From the NCBI RefSeq assembly GCF_000769655.1, contig NZ_CP008887.1, positions 186,001-250,000 on the forward strand: a DNA stretch of 64,000 nt, in the 5' to 3' direction. Source of the stretch: Thermococcus eurythermalis. GTDB taxonomy: Archaea > Methanobacteriota_B > Thermococci > Thermococcales > Thermococcaceae. This document shows positions 37,265 through 46,759 of the stretch, in pieces. The position numbers and the translations under genes are program-made. Every line of letters begins with the position of its first letter. The first letter of the stretch is position 1. The notes under the pieces were generated by a model. The model was not told where the DNA came from and searched no databases. It saw nothing but the letters and a program-made list of their open reading frames with translations.

Positions 37265-38065
37265 ATGTTCACCCCAGAAACAATATCGAAGCTCGTGCAA
37301 GAGATACGGAGGGAGCACAGCCTCCCGGACAGCCCCTTCAGGATAGATGAAGTCAGATACGACGAGGAGGAAGACAAGCTCTTCATAATCGCCCACGACA
37401 GGACGGATAAGAGTGTGGTCATAGGCAACAGCCTCGTCATCGGGAAGCTCCGGGAGAGGCTTGGGGTCAAACAGGTTACCGTCTACTCAAACCTCGACCT
37501 GGAGATAAAACGGAGGACGCTTGAGGAAGCCGAAAAGCTAATATCCGGCACGGAGTTTGAGTTTCTCCTCCCGATAATAGAGGCCGAGAAAAGATTCCCT
37601 CCAAGGAAATGGCCCAACGTTAAGGGGGACATCAAAACGCTCGTCTTCCTGAGCTTCAACGCAAAAGCTCTCCTTGGATTCGCCAAGCGGCTGGGACTAC
37701 CATACGAAGCCATCGGAATCCGCTATGCCTTCCCAAAGCTGGAGTATGAGCCCGTGGAAGCGGAGCCAAGGAAGATTTTCTTTCCCGACGAGGAGAAGCT
37801 CACCATGTTTGCAAAGGAGAAGGGGACGAGACTCGTCCTAGCAGATTTCCCGTTCGGCCTGAAGTTTAAAAATGAAGTTGCGCTCCTCAACCCATTCCGC
37901 TTCCTTCACGTAGGGTTCTTCGAGCTGAAGTACCTCTTCGGCTTTGAAAAGCCCGTAATCTACGATAAAAAGGCCCTCGTGGACTTCGTGGTAAGCCTGA
38001 CCTACGAGGGCCTCATGGAGTCCACCGATGGGGCAAACATAATCTGGAGGATGTGGAGAAAATGA
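37265..38065 (+). CDS. Conserved-looking protein of unknown function
   Basis: A 266-residue soluble protein. I recognise no family. Start ATG 37265 (MFTPETISKL) is about 25 bp after the TATA box, so it is leaderless; upstream in-frame codons lie in the promoter. The N-terminal 80 residues look like a small alpha/beta domain (RIDEVRYDEEEDKLFIIAHD), and a second domain contains AFAKRLGLPYEAIGIRYAFP-like segments. The ATG of the kinase-like gene overlaps its TGA, so the two are translationally coupled with each other and with the DUF523 gene. Confidence 0.6.
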   Translation: MFTPETISKLVQEIRREHSLPDSPFRIDEVRYDEEEDKLFIIAHDRTDKSVVIGNSLVIGKLRERLGVKQVTVYSNLDLEIKRRTLEEAEKLISGTEFEFLLPIIEAEKRFPPRKWPNVKGDIKTLVFLSFNAKALLGFAKRLGLPYEAIGIRYAFPKLEYEPVEAEPRKIFFPDEEKLTMFAKEKGTRLVLADFPFGLKFKNEVALLNPFRFLHVGFFELKYLFGFEKPVIYDKKALVDFVVSLTYEGLMESTDGANIIWRMWRK

Positions 38066-38634
38066 TCATCGGAGTCGTTGGAAAGATTGCCGCGGGAAAG
38101 ACGACGGTTGCAAAGTTCTTCGAGGAGAAGGGGTTCTGCAGGGTCTCGTGCAGCGACCCGCTCATAGACCTCCTCACCCACAACGTCTCGGACTACTCCT
38201 GGATCCCGGAACTGCCCGAGAAGGCCGAGCCGACCCGTGAGAGGCTGATAGAGTTCGGAAAGTACCTAAAGGACAAGTACGGCGGCGACATACTCATCCG
38301 CCTTGCCGTAGACAAGAAGCGGAACTGTGAGAACATTGTCATAGACGGCGTCCGCTCCAAGGAGGAGATTGAGGCGATCAAAAGGCTCGGCGGAAAGGTC
38401 ATCTATGTCGAGGCGAGTCCGGAGATAAGGTTTGAACGCCTGATGAAGAGGAAGGCCAGCAAGGACAGAGAGATAAAGAGCTTCGAGGACTTCAAGAAAA
38501 TGGACGACGTAGAGGAGAGCCTTTATCACACGAGCAGGCTGAAGGATTTAGCCGACTACGTGATAGTAAACGAGGGGACGCTGGGGGAGCTGAAAGGACA
38601 GGTTGAAAAAATAATCGAAGAGGTGGTCGGGTGA
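38062..38634 (+). CDS. UPF0200-type P-loop nucleotide kinase family protein
   Basis: A 190-residue P-loop protein with Walker A GVVGKIAAGKTT, a lid-like arginine region (RFERLMKRKASKDRE) and VIDGVRSKEEI. This is the archaeal UPF0200/dephospho-CoA-kinase-like group; the true substrate is unknown. Start ATG 38062 overlaps the previous TGA and has GTGGAG upstream. Its own stop overlaps the GTG of the DUF523 gene. Confidence 0.7.
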   Translation: MIIGVVGKIAAGKTTVAKFFEEKGFCRVSCSDPLIDLLTHNVSDYSWIPELPEKAEPTRERLIEFGKYLKDKYGGDILIRLAVDKKRNCENIVIDGVRSKEEIEAIKRLGGKVIYVEASPEIRFERLMKRKASKDREIKSFEDFKKMDDVEESLYHTSRLKDLADYVIVNEGTLGELKGQVEKIIEEVVG

Positions 38635-39212
38635 AGCTCCTAATCCTCGCCCCCTGTCTTCTGAGCCCCTTCTACGTCTACCGCGGACCAAAGGAGAAGG
38701 AGTATAAAACTGCAAAGCTCCTGAGAGAGCTGATTGGAGAGCTGGGCGACGAATGGCAGGTCTTAGTATACCCGTGTCCCGAGTTCGAGCTGATCGGCTG
38801 GCCAAGGGCGCCGGCGAGCAGGGAAGTTTATGAGAGGCTCGGCATGCGCGAGAGGGCGAAGGTAATAGCGGACTTCATAGGGAGGGTTCTGACCGAGGAA
38901 AAGCCAGAGAAAGTCATTTTTGTTGGAGTTAAAGGCTCGCCGACCTGCGGTGTCTTCCACACGAGCTCAAGCGACCCCGAGGGCTACCCGTACCGGGCGA
39001 TGCAGGAGTTCTTCTACCTGAGCAAGGACGAGAGGATAAAGCGTTCTAAGGAGCTCGTGGAGGAGCAGAACTTCAAACTTGTGAAGATGCCCGGCATACT
39101 GTTTGAAATCCTGATGGCGAGGTTCCCGGAGGGTGTCTACATCGAATTTGACAATGAGGACATTGAGGAGAGCCTTGAGAGGCTAAGGGAAACCCTATCC
39201 AAGCGCTCATAG
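38631..39212 (+). CDS. DUF523/TudS-like protein with three conserved cysteines
   Basis: A 193-residue protein. Three cysteines lie in the family positions: C9 (APCLLSP), C49 (YPCPEFELIGWPR) and C106 (KGSPTCGV). In the TudS thiouracil desulfidases of this family three such cysteines hold a [4Fe-4S] cluster that takes the sulfur. Start GTG 38631 overlaps the kinase stop. Function here, desulfidase or other, is inference from those residues. A non-coding 72-nt gap follows before the convergent EamA gene. Confidence 0.65.
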   Translation: MKLLILAPCLLSPFYVYRGPKEKEYKTAKLLRELIGELGDEWQVLVYPCPEFELIGWPRAPASREVYERLGMRERAKVIADFIGRVLTEEKPEKVIFVGVKGSPTCGVFHTSSSDPEGYPYRAMQEFFYLSKDERIKRSKELVEEQNFKLVKMPGILFEILMARFPEGVYIEFDNEDIEESLERLRETLSKRS

Positions 39213-39284
39213 TCCACGTCCCCATTCGCCACGGAGCATGGAGAAAAAGCAAACCCGCTGCGAGCCACTCCGGCTTTTGCTAAG

Positions 39285-39699
39285 TCACAAAGAAACCAGC
39301 AAAGCTCCCAGGACTATCAACAACGCCCCAAAACTGTTCTGGGTGTAAGTTCTTCCTTCAAAACTGACCACGAGAGAAATATCGCCAGGGCGACGCTCGT
39401 CTTGTCTATTGCTATTACGGCTGGAACGCGGCCGTCCTTAACTGCCATGAAGTATAAGAGCCACGAGAGCGCCCCGCTATCCCGGAGAGGGCTATGAAGA
39501 GCAACGCCCTGCCGTTGATGCTGGAAACGTCGGTCCTACCCTGCCACACTGCAAGGAGGAAAAGGAACGCGAACATTATGAAGGCCCTCACCATCGTCGC
39601 GACGGTCGAATCAACGTCCTTCAGGCCGAGTTTTCCGAAGATGGGAACAAGAGAGGCAAAGAAAGCCGAGAGAATGGCATAGAAGATATAGGCCTTCAT
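39285..39699 (-). pseudogene. EamA/DMT-type small transporter, two frameshifts
   Basis: The first 69 codons from ATG 39699 read as a DMT transporter (YAILSAFFASLVPIFGKLGL). The frame breaks at a run of four G (minus strand; 39472-39475) and continues sensibly one base over (SWLLYFMAVKDGRVPAV). It breaks again at another four-G run (39326-39329) and ends LIVLGALLVSL before a TGA at 39285-39287. Adding one G at each site gives exactly 139 codons, the normal length of a single-repeat EamA protein. It directly follows the phosphohexomutase gene. Two independent single-G losses in short runs look more like sequencing indels than decay. Confidence 0.8.
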
Positions 39700-39700
39700 C

Positions 39701-41050
39701 TCACGCCCGCTCCACGGCGTTCCTAACAAGCTTCTCCGCCTTCTCCATCAGCTCTTTCGCTTTCTCCTCGGTGTGAGCCTCAAGGGTGATGCGCATTATC
39801 GGCTCAGTCCCGCTCGGACGGAAGAGTATCCACCAGTCCGAATTCTCTATTCTTATCCCGTCTATGTCTATAAGCCTCTCGTAGTCGAAGCTATTAAGAG
39901 CTTCCTGAGCTATCAGCTCCATCGCCCTAGCTTTCTTCTCGTTGGGGCACGGTATCTTCGCCCTCAGCGTCACGTAGCGTGGGACTTCCTTGGCCAGCTC
40001 GCTCAGCGGGCCGAGCCTGTCAATCATCTCAAGGACGAGCGCCCCGGCAAAGATGCCATCGGGAGTGAGGTTCCACTGGGGGATTATCCACGTCCCGCTC
40101 GGCTCTCCGCCGAAAATCCCGCCGTGCCTGGCCAGCTCGTCCGCGACGGCCACATCCCCAACGCGAGTCCTTATGACCTCGCCGCCGAGGGGCCTGACGT
40201 AGTCATCTAAAGCAAAGCCGGCATCAACGGTGGTCACGATTTTGCCCTTCCCGAACTTCCTCAGCATGTAGCCGGCCATGAGCGAGAGCATGACCTCATA
40301 CTCAACAAACTTCCCTCGATCGTCTACAACTCCAATCCTGTCCGCGTCGCCGTCGTGCGCTATGCCAACGTCGGCCTTCATGGCCTTGACCGTCTTCGCC
40401 AGTGCGGAGAGGCTCTTAGCGTTAGGCTCAAGCTCCCTCACGAAGAAACCCGTCGGGTGGGAGTTAAGGCTTATAACGCGGTTTCCAAGCTCGCGCTGGA
40501 GGTACGGGGAAAGAATGCTCCCGGCACCGTTTCCAGAATCGACGACGACGGTGTAAGAGTTATCGAGGTGGACCATCTCAAGGGCCTTTTTTATGTACTC
40601 GGCCTTCGGGTCGGCCCTTCTGAGGCTTCCAATCTCGTTCCAAGGGGCCTTCCTGAAGTTGCCAGACTCCAGAATCGCCTCAAGCTCGTTCTCCATCTCA
40701 GGGGTGTACGCCATCCCGTTGGGCTGCCACACCTTTATGCCGTTGTATTCAGGCGGATTGTGAGAAGCGGTGATAGTAACGCCAGCGTCCGCACCGTAGA
40801 GCCTGATTGCAAAGCCCGTGAGAGGGGTCGGCGCGAGGCCGATGTCTATAACATTAACTCCCGTGCTCAGGAGTCCACTTATTACCGCCCGCTTGAGGGT
40901 CTCACCGCTCGTTCTCGTGTCCTTACCGACCACCACCGTGCCGCCACCGAGGTACGTTCCAAGCGCCTTTCCGACTTTGAGGGCAAGCTCCGGCGTCAGC
41001 TTCTCGTTGACGACCTCTCGAATCCCGCTGGTTCCAAAGTACTTCCCCAT
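39701..41050 (-). CDS. glmM: Phosphoglucosamine mutase / phosphomannomutase family enzyme
   Basis: A 449-residue alpha-D-phosphohexomutase. Catalytic phosphoserine S96 is in [13 protein letters not shown]; the magnesium site is DGDADR (about 233-238); the sugar-binding loop is GGEPSGT and the phosphate-binding loop RPSGTEP. Start ATG 41050 (MGKYFGTSG) follows GGTGGTG. It isomerises glucosamine- or mannose/glucose-phosphates for cell-surface glycans; GlmM is favoured by the overall sequence, but archaeal members are often multifunctional. The EamA gene begins 1 nt after its stop. Confidence 0.88.
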   Translation of the reverse strand: MGKYFGTSGIREVVNEKLTPELALKVGKALGTYLGGGTVVVGKDTRTSGETLKRAVISGLLSTGVNVIDIGLAPTPLTGFAIRLYGADAGVTITASHNPPEYNGIKVWQPNGMAYTPEMENELEAILESGNFRKAPWNEIGSLRRADPKAEYIKKALEMVHLDNSYTVVVDSGNGAGSILSPYLQRELGNRVISLNSHPTGFFVRELEPNAKSLSALAKTVKAMKADVGIAHDGDADRIGVVDDRGKFVEYEVMLSLMAGYMLRKFGKGKIVTTVDAGFALDDYVRPLGGEVIRTRVGDVAVADELARHGGIFGGEPSGTWIIPQWNLTPDGIFAGALVLEMIDRLGPLSELAKEVPRYVTLRAKIPCPNEKKARAMELIAQEALNSFDYERLIDIDGIRIENSDWWILFRPSGTEPIMRITLEAHTEEKAKELMEKAEKLVRNAVERA

Positions 41051-41132
41051 GGGCACCACCTAAATTAGATTGACGAAGATGAAATTAAGACGTAACAGGA
41101 GAGAGTAAAAGGGAAAAAATATAACGCTTTCG

Positions 41133-41516
41133 TCACTTCTTGACGAGGCGGTAAATGCCAACGGAAACGGTGTAGCTGTCCACGTTAACTGGAGCTTTGT
41201 AGTCAACTCTAACCTGGAAAGGCTGGCTTGAGCCGTAGATAAGGCTGTTAGTCTCGGACTCCGTCAGGACATTGCCGTTCTCGTCCAGGATTGTTATTTT
41301 CTCCACGGTCCCCTCGCTCTCGGCGGTTATCTTGTACTTGCCCGGCTCAAGCACGTGGCTGAGGTAGAAGACGTCGCCACTCACGGTCTCGGTCTTGACC
41401 TCGACTGGAACCTTATCGTAGGCTGTATCGTAATAGTACTGCATTCCAAAGATTGCCGCAACTCCGATGAAGAGGAGCAGGAAGAAGCCGACTATCAGTT
41501 TCTTCAGGATTCCCAT
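41133..41516 (-). CDS. Membrane-anchored beta-rich protein, unknown function
   Basis: A 127-residue protein with one N-terminal membrane segment (LIVGFFLLLFIGVAAIFG) and an outer part that looks like a small beta-sandwich (YKITAESEGTVEKITILDENG). Start ATG 41516 (MGILKK) follows GGGGGTGAG; the longer open frame upstream is non-coding in character. It is the last of three envelope-protein genes on this strand (41133-43574). Confidence 0.65.
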   Translation of the reverse strand: MGILKKLIVGFFLLLFIGVAAIFGMQYYYDTAYDKVPVEVKTETVSGDVFYLSHVLEPGKYKITAESEGTVEKITILDENGNVLTESETNSLIYGSSQPFQVRVDYKAPVNVDSYTVSVGIYRLVKK

Positions 41517-41529
41517 TTTCTCACCCCCC

Positions 41530-42195
41530 TCAAGTTGAATCCTCCCTAACCGCATTCGCAAGTTCTTCGGCGGTAAGCTTCCCCTCCCACGCGTGGAGCA
41601 GATTCTCACTCGATATGGAGAACGTTGCATTCCTCTCGCCGATGTAAGTTATCCTGACTTCTTCGACCCATGGAGCGTTCTCCAGAACTGCGAATGCCAT
41701 CTTGAAGTAGTCATTCCAGAAGGAACCCCCGTCCGCAAGGTATTCAAGCGATACCGCGGCGGTCTCGTTGGTAACGTCCACATCAAACACGTTCACGTCA
41801 AAGAGGGCAAGGTCAGTCCTTATCCTGAACTCCGGCGTTCTGATGTCCTCAAAGGTGTAGCTCCCGTTGGTCTTCGTGAGCCTCAGAACTGGCTCACCGA
41901 GGTAGTAAGCGTCAACCCTCGTCGCGTTCCTCTCGACCGCAACTCTGTAAAGCAGGCCCGTGAGGTTCTCGTTGACGGCCGGAACGTCCAGCCTGACGTA
42001 GGTGCTCCCGTTCACGGTCGAAACGCTGACGTTGCCCGGTATCTCTGAAGGCGTTAGGGTTGAAGTCGCGTCGCCGTTCTCCTTCCCTGTGAGGTCATTC
42101 ACGGCCGAACGGACGTCGTCCGGGGAGATGTAGCCGTTGACGTAGGCGTAGGCCCCGAGGAGGAGCAGGATTAGAAAAATAACCTTCCCCTTCAT
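41530..42195 (-). CDS. Secreted or membrane-anchored protein, unknown function
   Basis: A 221-residue protein with an N-terminal hydrophobic segment (VIFLILLLLGAYAYVNGY) and a domain rich in Asn-X-Ser/Thr sites. The start overlaps the stop of the upstream gene (ATGA), so they are translationally coupled. No domain recognised. The three-gene group probably forms a cell-surface assembly. Confidence 0.65.
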   Translation of the reverse strand: MKGKVIFLILLLLGAYAYVNGYISPDDVRSAVNDLTGKENGDATSTLTPSEIPGNVSVSTVNGSTYVRLDVPAVNENLTGLLYRVAVERNATRVDAYYLGEPVLRLTKTNGSYTFEDIRTPEFRIRTDLALFDVNVFDVDVTNETAAVSLEYLADGGSFWNDYFKMAFAVLENAPWVEEVRITYIGERNATFSISSENLLHAWEGKLTAEELANAVREDST

Positions 42196-43574
42196 AGCTT
42201 CCCCTCCTCGAAGAGCTTGTTTATGTAGAGCCTTATTCTGGCCTCCTGGTCAGAGTAGTCACCGCCAGAGTTCCGGTTGAGCATTTGAACCTTCTTCATG
42301 CCCTGTGTGGTTTCCATGACCTCGTTCACCGTGTTCCTGATAATGTCCCTGTACTTCAGTCCCATCTTCTTGTAGCGGACGGCGGTTTCCGCGGTCTTCC
42401 TGAACTCCCATTCGTAGTTCTGGGCGAGCGTCTTCTTTATGGCGACTCCCATTGACGAGAGAACAGTTTCAATGGGTTTTGTGGCAATCGAGGTCGGAAC
42501 CGCGTTTTTGTAAGGGGATAGGGCTTTTTCCCTTGACTCAATCGAGTTCATCGTGTTGTACAAAGAGGCGCTTCTCTCGTTTACGTGAAGGTCTTTGGCC
42601 GTTTTCCTGACCGATTCGCTTTCGTTGAAGACGAGTGAGTCCTTGTATCCCTTGACGTAGTCCTTAAACAGACCGAGCGGACTGGGCAGGAGCGACGAGG
42701 CGCCGTCGATTAGGGAATCTAGGGCTTTGTTGCCGTAGTACTTGGCCTTCCAGCCGAGGGCGGTGCTGGCCCTTCCTGAGCTGAGCTTCACAAGTTTTCC
42801 GTTGGGGGTTTGGAGCTCTATGGAATCCCCGAGCGAGGCTATCCTCGCGGTTGTCGTCTTCATTCTCTCACGGGCAGAGGGGCTCAGAAAACCTCCCGAG
42901 CTCTCTGAGATGTTGTCGTTACCACTCGAAGTCTCGCCAGAGCCCTCTATCGAGACGTTTTCAGGAACCCTGACGGTGTTCCCCTCGAACTTGCTCAGGT
43001 AGAGGTTGAAGAGCCTCGGGAGAAGGGCATCAATACTGCACGGGGGCGAGTAGCTTGTCTGGTAGTACTTGGTCGAATAATGGGTGTTCAGCGTGACGAT
43101 GTAGTCCCCAATGAGGGCATAGTAATAGTACCAGTAAACCTGGTAGTCCCGGCTGGAGTCGTAGTAGTCGTAGTCCTCAATCTGAAGGACGAAGAAGTAG
43201 TCATCGTCACCCGAAATCTCGTAGTGAATGCGGTGCGTCCCTATGACTTCCCCGCTCCAGAAGTCCTCAAGGGGACTCTCTTCCTCCTTGCGCCCCATAA
43301 AGTCTTGATAATACGCTCTAAACTCCTTCCCCGCACGGCCGTCCGGGTAATACGTCGCCATCAGCGTTATCGTGGTGTACGGCTCGCGGTCGTTGAGGCA
43401 TATGAAGTCCTGGTATGAATTGGAGCCCCCACCCGGAACGCTTCCACCGCCGCCGTAGCTTATCCTGAGCCCCAGGGAGGAAGCCTCCTCCTGTGTTACG
43501 TGGGGAAACTGGGGCGTGGCCACGACTAAACCTGCGCTGATTAGAAAAAGGAGTACTGCAAAGAGCCTTCTCAT
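42192..43574 (-). CDS. Secreted protein, unknown function
   Basis: A 460-residue protein with signal peptide MRRLFAVLLFLISAGLVVA. The first half is very Tyr/Asp-rich (FFVLQIEDYDYYDSSRDYQV) with a Gly-rich stretch; the second half is helical and charged (about residues 230-450). ATG 43574 is chosen because a GGGAAGTGAG site precedes it; an in-frame start eight codons earlier lacks one. First gene of the three-gene envelope operon. No family recognised. Confidence 0.65.
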   Translation of the reverse strand: MRRLFAVLLFLISAGLVVATPQFPHVTQEEASSLGLRISYGGGGSVPGGGSNSYQDFICLNDREPYTTITLMATYYPDGRAGKEFRAYYQDFMGRKEEESPLEDFWSGEVIGTHRIHYEISGDDDYFFVLQIEDYDYYDSSRDYQVYWYYYYALIGDYIVTLNTHYSTKYYQTSYSPPCSIDALLPRLFNLYLSKFEGNTVRVPENVSIEGSGETSSGNDNISESSGGFLSPSARERMKTTTARIASLGDSIELQTPNGKLVKLSSGRASTALGWKAKYYGNKALDSLIDGASSLLPSPLGLFKDYVKGYKDSLVFNESESVRKTAKDLHVNERSASLYNTMNSIESREKALSPYKNAVPTSIATKPIETVLSSMGVAIKKTLAQNYEWEFRKTAETAVRYKKMGLKYRDIIRNTVNEVMETTQGMKKVQMLNRNSGGDYSDQEARIRLYINKLFEEGKL

Positions 43575-43700
43575 TTTCTCACTTCCCAAACAACCCATCT
43601 CGCGGAAGAGAAAAGCGGGACAGGGTCACTTTGTACAACTTACGCGCTCAAGGGTAATAAGGCTTTCGGAAAAGAAAATTCGAAGAATGCTGAAGGAAAG

Positions 43701-44483
43701 CTAAGAACTTCTCCTCAACTTCTCAGCCAGCTCGACGAGCTTTTTAGCCCTCTCAAGGGAGACCTCGTTCTCGACCTTTCCGTCGCGCTTGAGCCACGTG
43801 CCGACGATGAAGGCATCGGCGTGCTTCCACAGCTCGGGCAGGTTGTCGTAGGTTGTTCCCGAGCCGACTATCACTGGTACGGGCGAGATTCTCTTCGCGA
43901 GGGCGAGCTTTTCTAAATCTACGGGCTTTCCGGTTGCCCTTCCGCTCACCACCACCGCATCGGCCAGACCGCGCTCGACGGTGTCCCTTATGGCATCTTC
44001 AAAGTCGAAGAAGTGAACCGCGTGCTTGACGTGGACGTCGGCAAAGACCTGAATCTTGCTCGGGAGGAGCTTTCTGAGCTTCGCCAGCTCGTGGGCGATG
44101 CCCTCTATGATTCCCTGGTCGGTGTAAGCGACGCCACTGAGCACGTTAACCCTTATGAAGTCCGCTTTAATCGCGTAGGCTATTGAATAGGCCGCTATCC
44201 CGTCGTTCCTGAGGACGTTAATCCCAACTGGAACGCTCACCTCGTCCCTGATGGCCTTTGCTACGGCGGTAAAGGAAGCAACCGTCACCTTGTCAACTGT
44301 CTTGGGAAACGGGACGTCGCCGAAGTTCTCAATCATTATCGCGTCGAAGCCCGCCTCTTCGAGAGTCTTGGCGTCCCTCAGGGCGAGCTCAATAACAGTC
44401 TCAAGGTTGCCGTCGTAGAGGTACGAGCCAGGGAGGGGCTTGAGGTGAACCATGCCGATGAGCGGTTTCCTCTCGAAGTCCAT
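43701..44483 (-). CDS. BtpA/SgcQ family protein
   Basis: A 260-residue TIM-barrel-like protein of the BtpA family: IGMVHLKPLPGS at the start, DAIMIENFGDVPF, ADVHVKHAVHF, and VVVSGRATGKP with the phosphate-binding-like VIVGSGTTYDNL. BtpA was named for a role in photosystem I stability in cyanobacteria, which cannot apply here; the archaeal function is unknown. The length is standard and the gene appears intact. Confidence 0.85.
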   Translation of the reverse strand: MDFERKPLIGMVHLKPLPGSYLYDGNLETVIELALRDAKTLEEAGFDAIMIENFGDVPFPKTVDKVTVASFTAVAKAIRDEVSVPVGINVLRNDGIAAYSIAYAIKADFIRVNVLSGVAYTDQGIIEGIAHELAKLRKLLPSKIQVFADVHVKHAVHFFDFEDAIRDTVERGLADAVVVSGRATGKPVDLEKLALAKRISPVPVIVGSGTTYDNLPELWKHADAFIVGTWLKRDGKVENEVSLERAKKLVELAEKLRRSS

Positions 44484-44573
44484 GCCTTATCACCGGTAGG
44501 GGTTGAGGGAGGGAGTATTAAACTTTGCCGGCGGGCCGCAGAAATGGAAAAAGAAAATGGCTCGCCAAAGCGT

Positions 44574-46721
44574 TTAGCCACGCTTCCGCTTCCAGACCGC
44601 GAGGAGAACCAGGAGAAGGGCCGCCATTCCGGCATAGAGCGGCCAGTTCTCTGACTGTCCCCGCGATTTGGTTTCCCCAGGTTGTACCGGTTGCTTAGGG
44701 GGTTCGTCGCTCAGGAGGACGACCGTGGAGTTCACGAAGCCGTAGAGGGTGACGTTGATGGGCTCAAGCTCTCCCCAAGGCGAACCGGCGTAGAGCTCGA
44801 CCGAGAAGGCCGTCCCGTTGGGCAGGGGTGCAACTGTAAAGTAGTAGCCTGTGCTCGACCTCAGCATGGGCCTCGGCTCGGCCAGCTCAGGGATATCGCC
44901 CTTAATCCAGAGCTGGCCCGTGATGTTTGTGGCGTTAACGACGACGAGCGCGGGGACGTCGTTCCCGGAGTAGTAGCGCAGTTTTGCAGGGGCGCTTGTC
45001 CTACCGCCCCTCTCGACCACCACATCTACCCATGCGCTCTCCGTTTTGAGCTCAGGAACCTCGATGAGTATCTCAATCGGGCTCCACGAGAGAACCCTTG
45101 CCTCAACGCCGCCTACGAGAACCCTTCCGGAGGAGCCGAAGCCGGCCCCACCTATGAGGACTTTCTGGCCGGGCTGGGCGGCGTAGGGCGTCAGGGAGCC
45201 GATGAGGGGTTCTTTCTGCTCTCCCTCGATGTGGAAGACGTAGAAGCTGTTGTGCGGGAGCTCAAGTGTAGTCCTACCGTTGGAAACTACCATCTCCCCA
45301 CCGTAGAGGGCGTCCTCATACCTCCTGTCAGGCCAGTCTATGCTGAGGGTCAGACCGACGGGCGAGCCCTTGTTCATGACAACTAGAAGCTTATGGCTTC
45401 CAAAGGTTCTCTCAAAGGCCCATACGGAGTAGTTGGCGTAGAGCGTCTTGAAGTCTCCGAAAGCGAGGGCATCGTTGGTCTTTCTCAGCCCCGCGAGGGT
45501 TCTAATTATCCTCGCCGCCTCGGTGGTGTTGTCGAAGACCATCATCGGCCTGTTGTAGGGGTCGCCCTTGCCGTCCCTGCTCACCAGGTAGCTCTCGTCG
45601 CCGTAGTAGATGACCGGAATTCCCGGCAGGGTCATCGTGAGGGCAAGGGCCATGTGGAAGCGCTCAACCGCGTCCTTTCTCCTGGCCGCGTTGAGGAAGC
45701 GGACGAGGTCGTGGCTGTCGAGGAAGTTCAGCTGCTTGTTAGGATAGACGAAATGAGAGTAGTACTCCTCAAGCGTCTTGGAAAGGGCCTCGAGGCTCCC
45801 CACGAAGCCGAGGGTTCTAATGATGTCCTCCCTTATCGGTATGTTGAGAAGGGGCGAGACGTTGGAGTAGCGGTAGAGCTCGTAGAGGTCGTCAGTCTTT
45901 TCGGGCGAGAGGGCGTAGTACTCGCCGTAGATGAAGAGCGGACCCCGCGAGTAGAGGCGCAGGTAAAAGCTCTCCAGCCAGCCCAGCTCCATGTGCTTGA
46001 CCGCGTCTATCCTGAAGCCGCAGGCCCCGGAGTCCGCGAAGAGGAGCGCGCCCTCCGTGAGGTACGAGTCGACCCAGGGATTGAGCTGGTTGAAGTCCGC
46101 CAGGCCGAAGAGGTTGGAGTACTTGAGCGGAATGCCTTCCCAGGCGAAGATGTTGCCGTTGTGGTGGTAGATGTTCTCCTTGAGGCCAGTGTATGGGTTC
46201 ACGGTCGCGTTCTTGATGTCGCGGTAGTAGTCGGTTACGAATGTGCCGTTGTCGTAGAGGGCCCCAAACTCACCGTCGGTTGCCGGGTTGGAGTGGTTTG
46301 GGACGTAGTCAACGACGATGCAGATTCCCCGCTTTCTAGCCTCCTCGACGAGCCTGCGGAAGTCCTCCCACGTCCCGAAGTGCTCCTCTATGCGCTTGTA
46401 GTCGCGCGTCCAGTAGCCGTGATAAGGGGCGCTCCCGGCGGCCATTTTGTTTATGTTATCGTTGAGCGGGGAGACCCATATCATCGAGACGCCAAGGCTC
46501 CTGATGTAGTCGAGCTTCTCTATCAGCCCCTCTATGTCCCCGCCCCAGTAGAGGCGGTAGTTCGTGTGCGTCGGATCGTAAAAGGGCCCGTTGTTGCTCT
46601 CGTTCCCGTCGTAGAAGCGGTCAACCATCACCTGATAAACCACTCCCCTCTCGGGGACGCTGTAAGCTCCGACCGGGGGAATCAAGAGGAGCAGTGCCAA
46701 CAGGAGGGTTATACCACGCAT
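44574..46721 (-). CDS. Cyclomaltodextrin glucanotransferase-like GH13 enzyme
   Basis: A 715-residue extracellular starch-acting enzyme. Signal peptide 1-19; GH13 barrel with catalytic D239 (GFRIDAVKHME), E267 (FIYGEYYA) and D338 (FLDSHD); an IPT/TIG domain (IGSLTPYAAQPGQKVLIGG, near 505); and a CBM20-like starch-binding domain near the end. This domain order is that of CGTases. After it comes a Pro-rich spacer and a C-terminal membrane segment (YAGMAALLLVLLAVW) with basic residues, so the enzyme is probably held on the cell surface. RBS GGTGATAAA. A perfect TGM operator lies between the TATA box and the start, predicting repression by TrmBL1 when maltodextrins are absent. Confidence 0.88.
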   Translation of the reverse strand: MRGITLLLALLLLIPPVGAYSVPERGVVYQVMVDRFYDGNESNNGPFYDPTHTNYRLYWGGDIEGLIEKLDYIRSLGVSMIWVSPLNDNINKMAAGSAPYHGYWTRDYKRIEEHFGTWEDFRRLVEEARKRGICIVVDYVPNHSNPATDGEFGALYDNGTFVTDYYRDIKNATVNPYTGLKENIYHHNGNIFAWEGIPLKYSNLFGLADFNQLNPWVDSYLTEGALLFADSGACGFRIDAVKHMELGWLESFYLRLYSRGPLFIYGEYYALSPEKTDDLYELYRYSNVSPLLNIPIREDIIRTLGFVGSLEALSKTLEEYYSHFVYPNKQLNFLDSHDLVRFLNAARRKDAVERFHMALALTMTLPGIPVIYYGDESYLVSRDGKGDPYNRPMMVFDNTTEAARIIRTLAGLRKTNDALAFGDFKTLYANYSVWAFERTFGSHKLLVVMNKGSPVGLTLSIDWPDRRYEDALYGGEMVVSNGRTTLELPHNSFYVFHIEGEQKEPLIGSLTPYAAQPGQKVLIGGAGFGSSGRVLVGGVEARVLSWSPIEILIEVPELKTESAWVDVVVERGGRTSAPAKLRYYSGNDVPALVVVNATNITGQLWIKGDIPELAEPRPMLRSSTGYYFTVAPLPNGTAFSVELYAGSPWGELEPINVTLYGFVNSTVVLLSDEPPKQPVQPGETKSRGQSENWPLYAGMAALLLVLLAVWKRKRG

Positions 46722-46723
46722 TT

Positions 46724-46740
46724 TATCACCACAAGTGATA
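46724..46740. promoter_or_regulatory. Thermococcales glycolytic motif (TGM), TrmBL1/Tgr operator
   Basis: TATCAC-N5-GTGATA exactly matches the published consensus for the Thermococcales glycolytic regulator. It lies downstream of the amylase TATA box (CTTTTTAAG on the minus strand, 46751-46759) and overlaps the ribosome binding site, the position linked to repression of sugar-uptake and amylolytic genes. Confidence 0.88.
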
Positions 46741-46750
46741 CTCAGAGGCG

Positions 46751-46759
46751 CTTAAAAAG
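46751..46759 (-). promoter_or_regulatory. TATA box of the CGTase-like gene
   Basis: CTTTTTAAG on the minus strand, about 30 bp before the start codon, followed by the TGM site. Confidence 0.6.
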
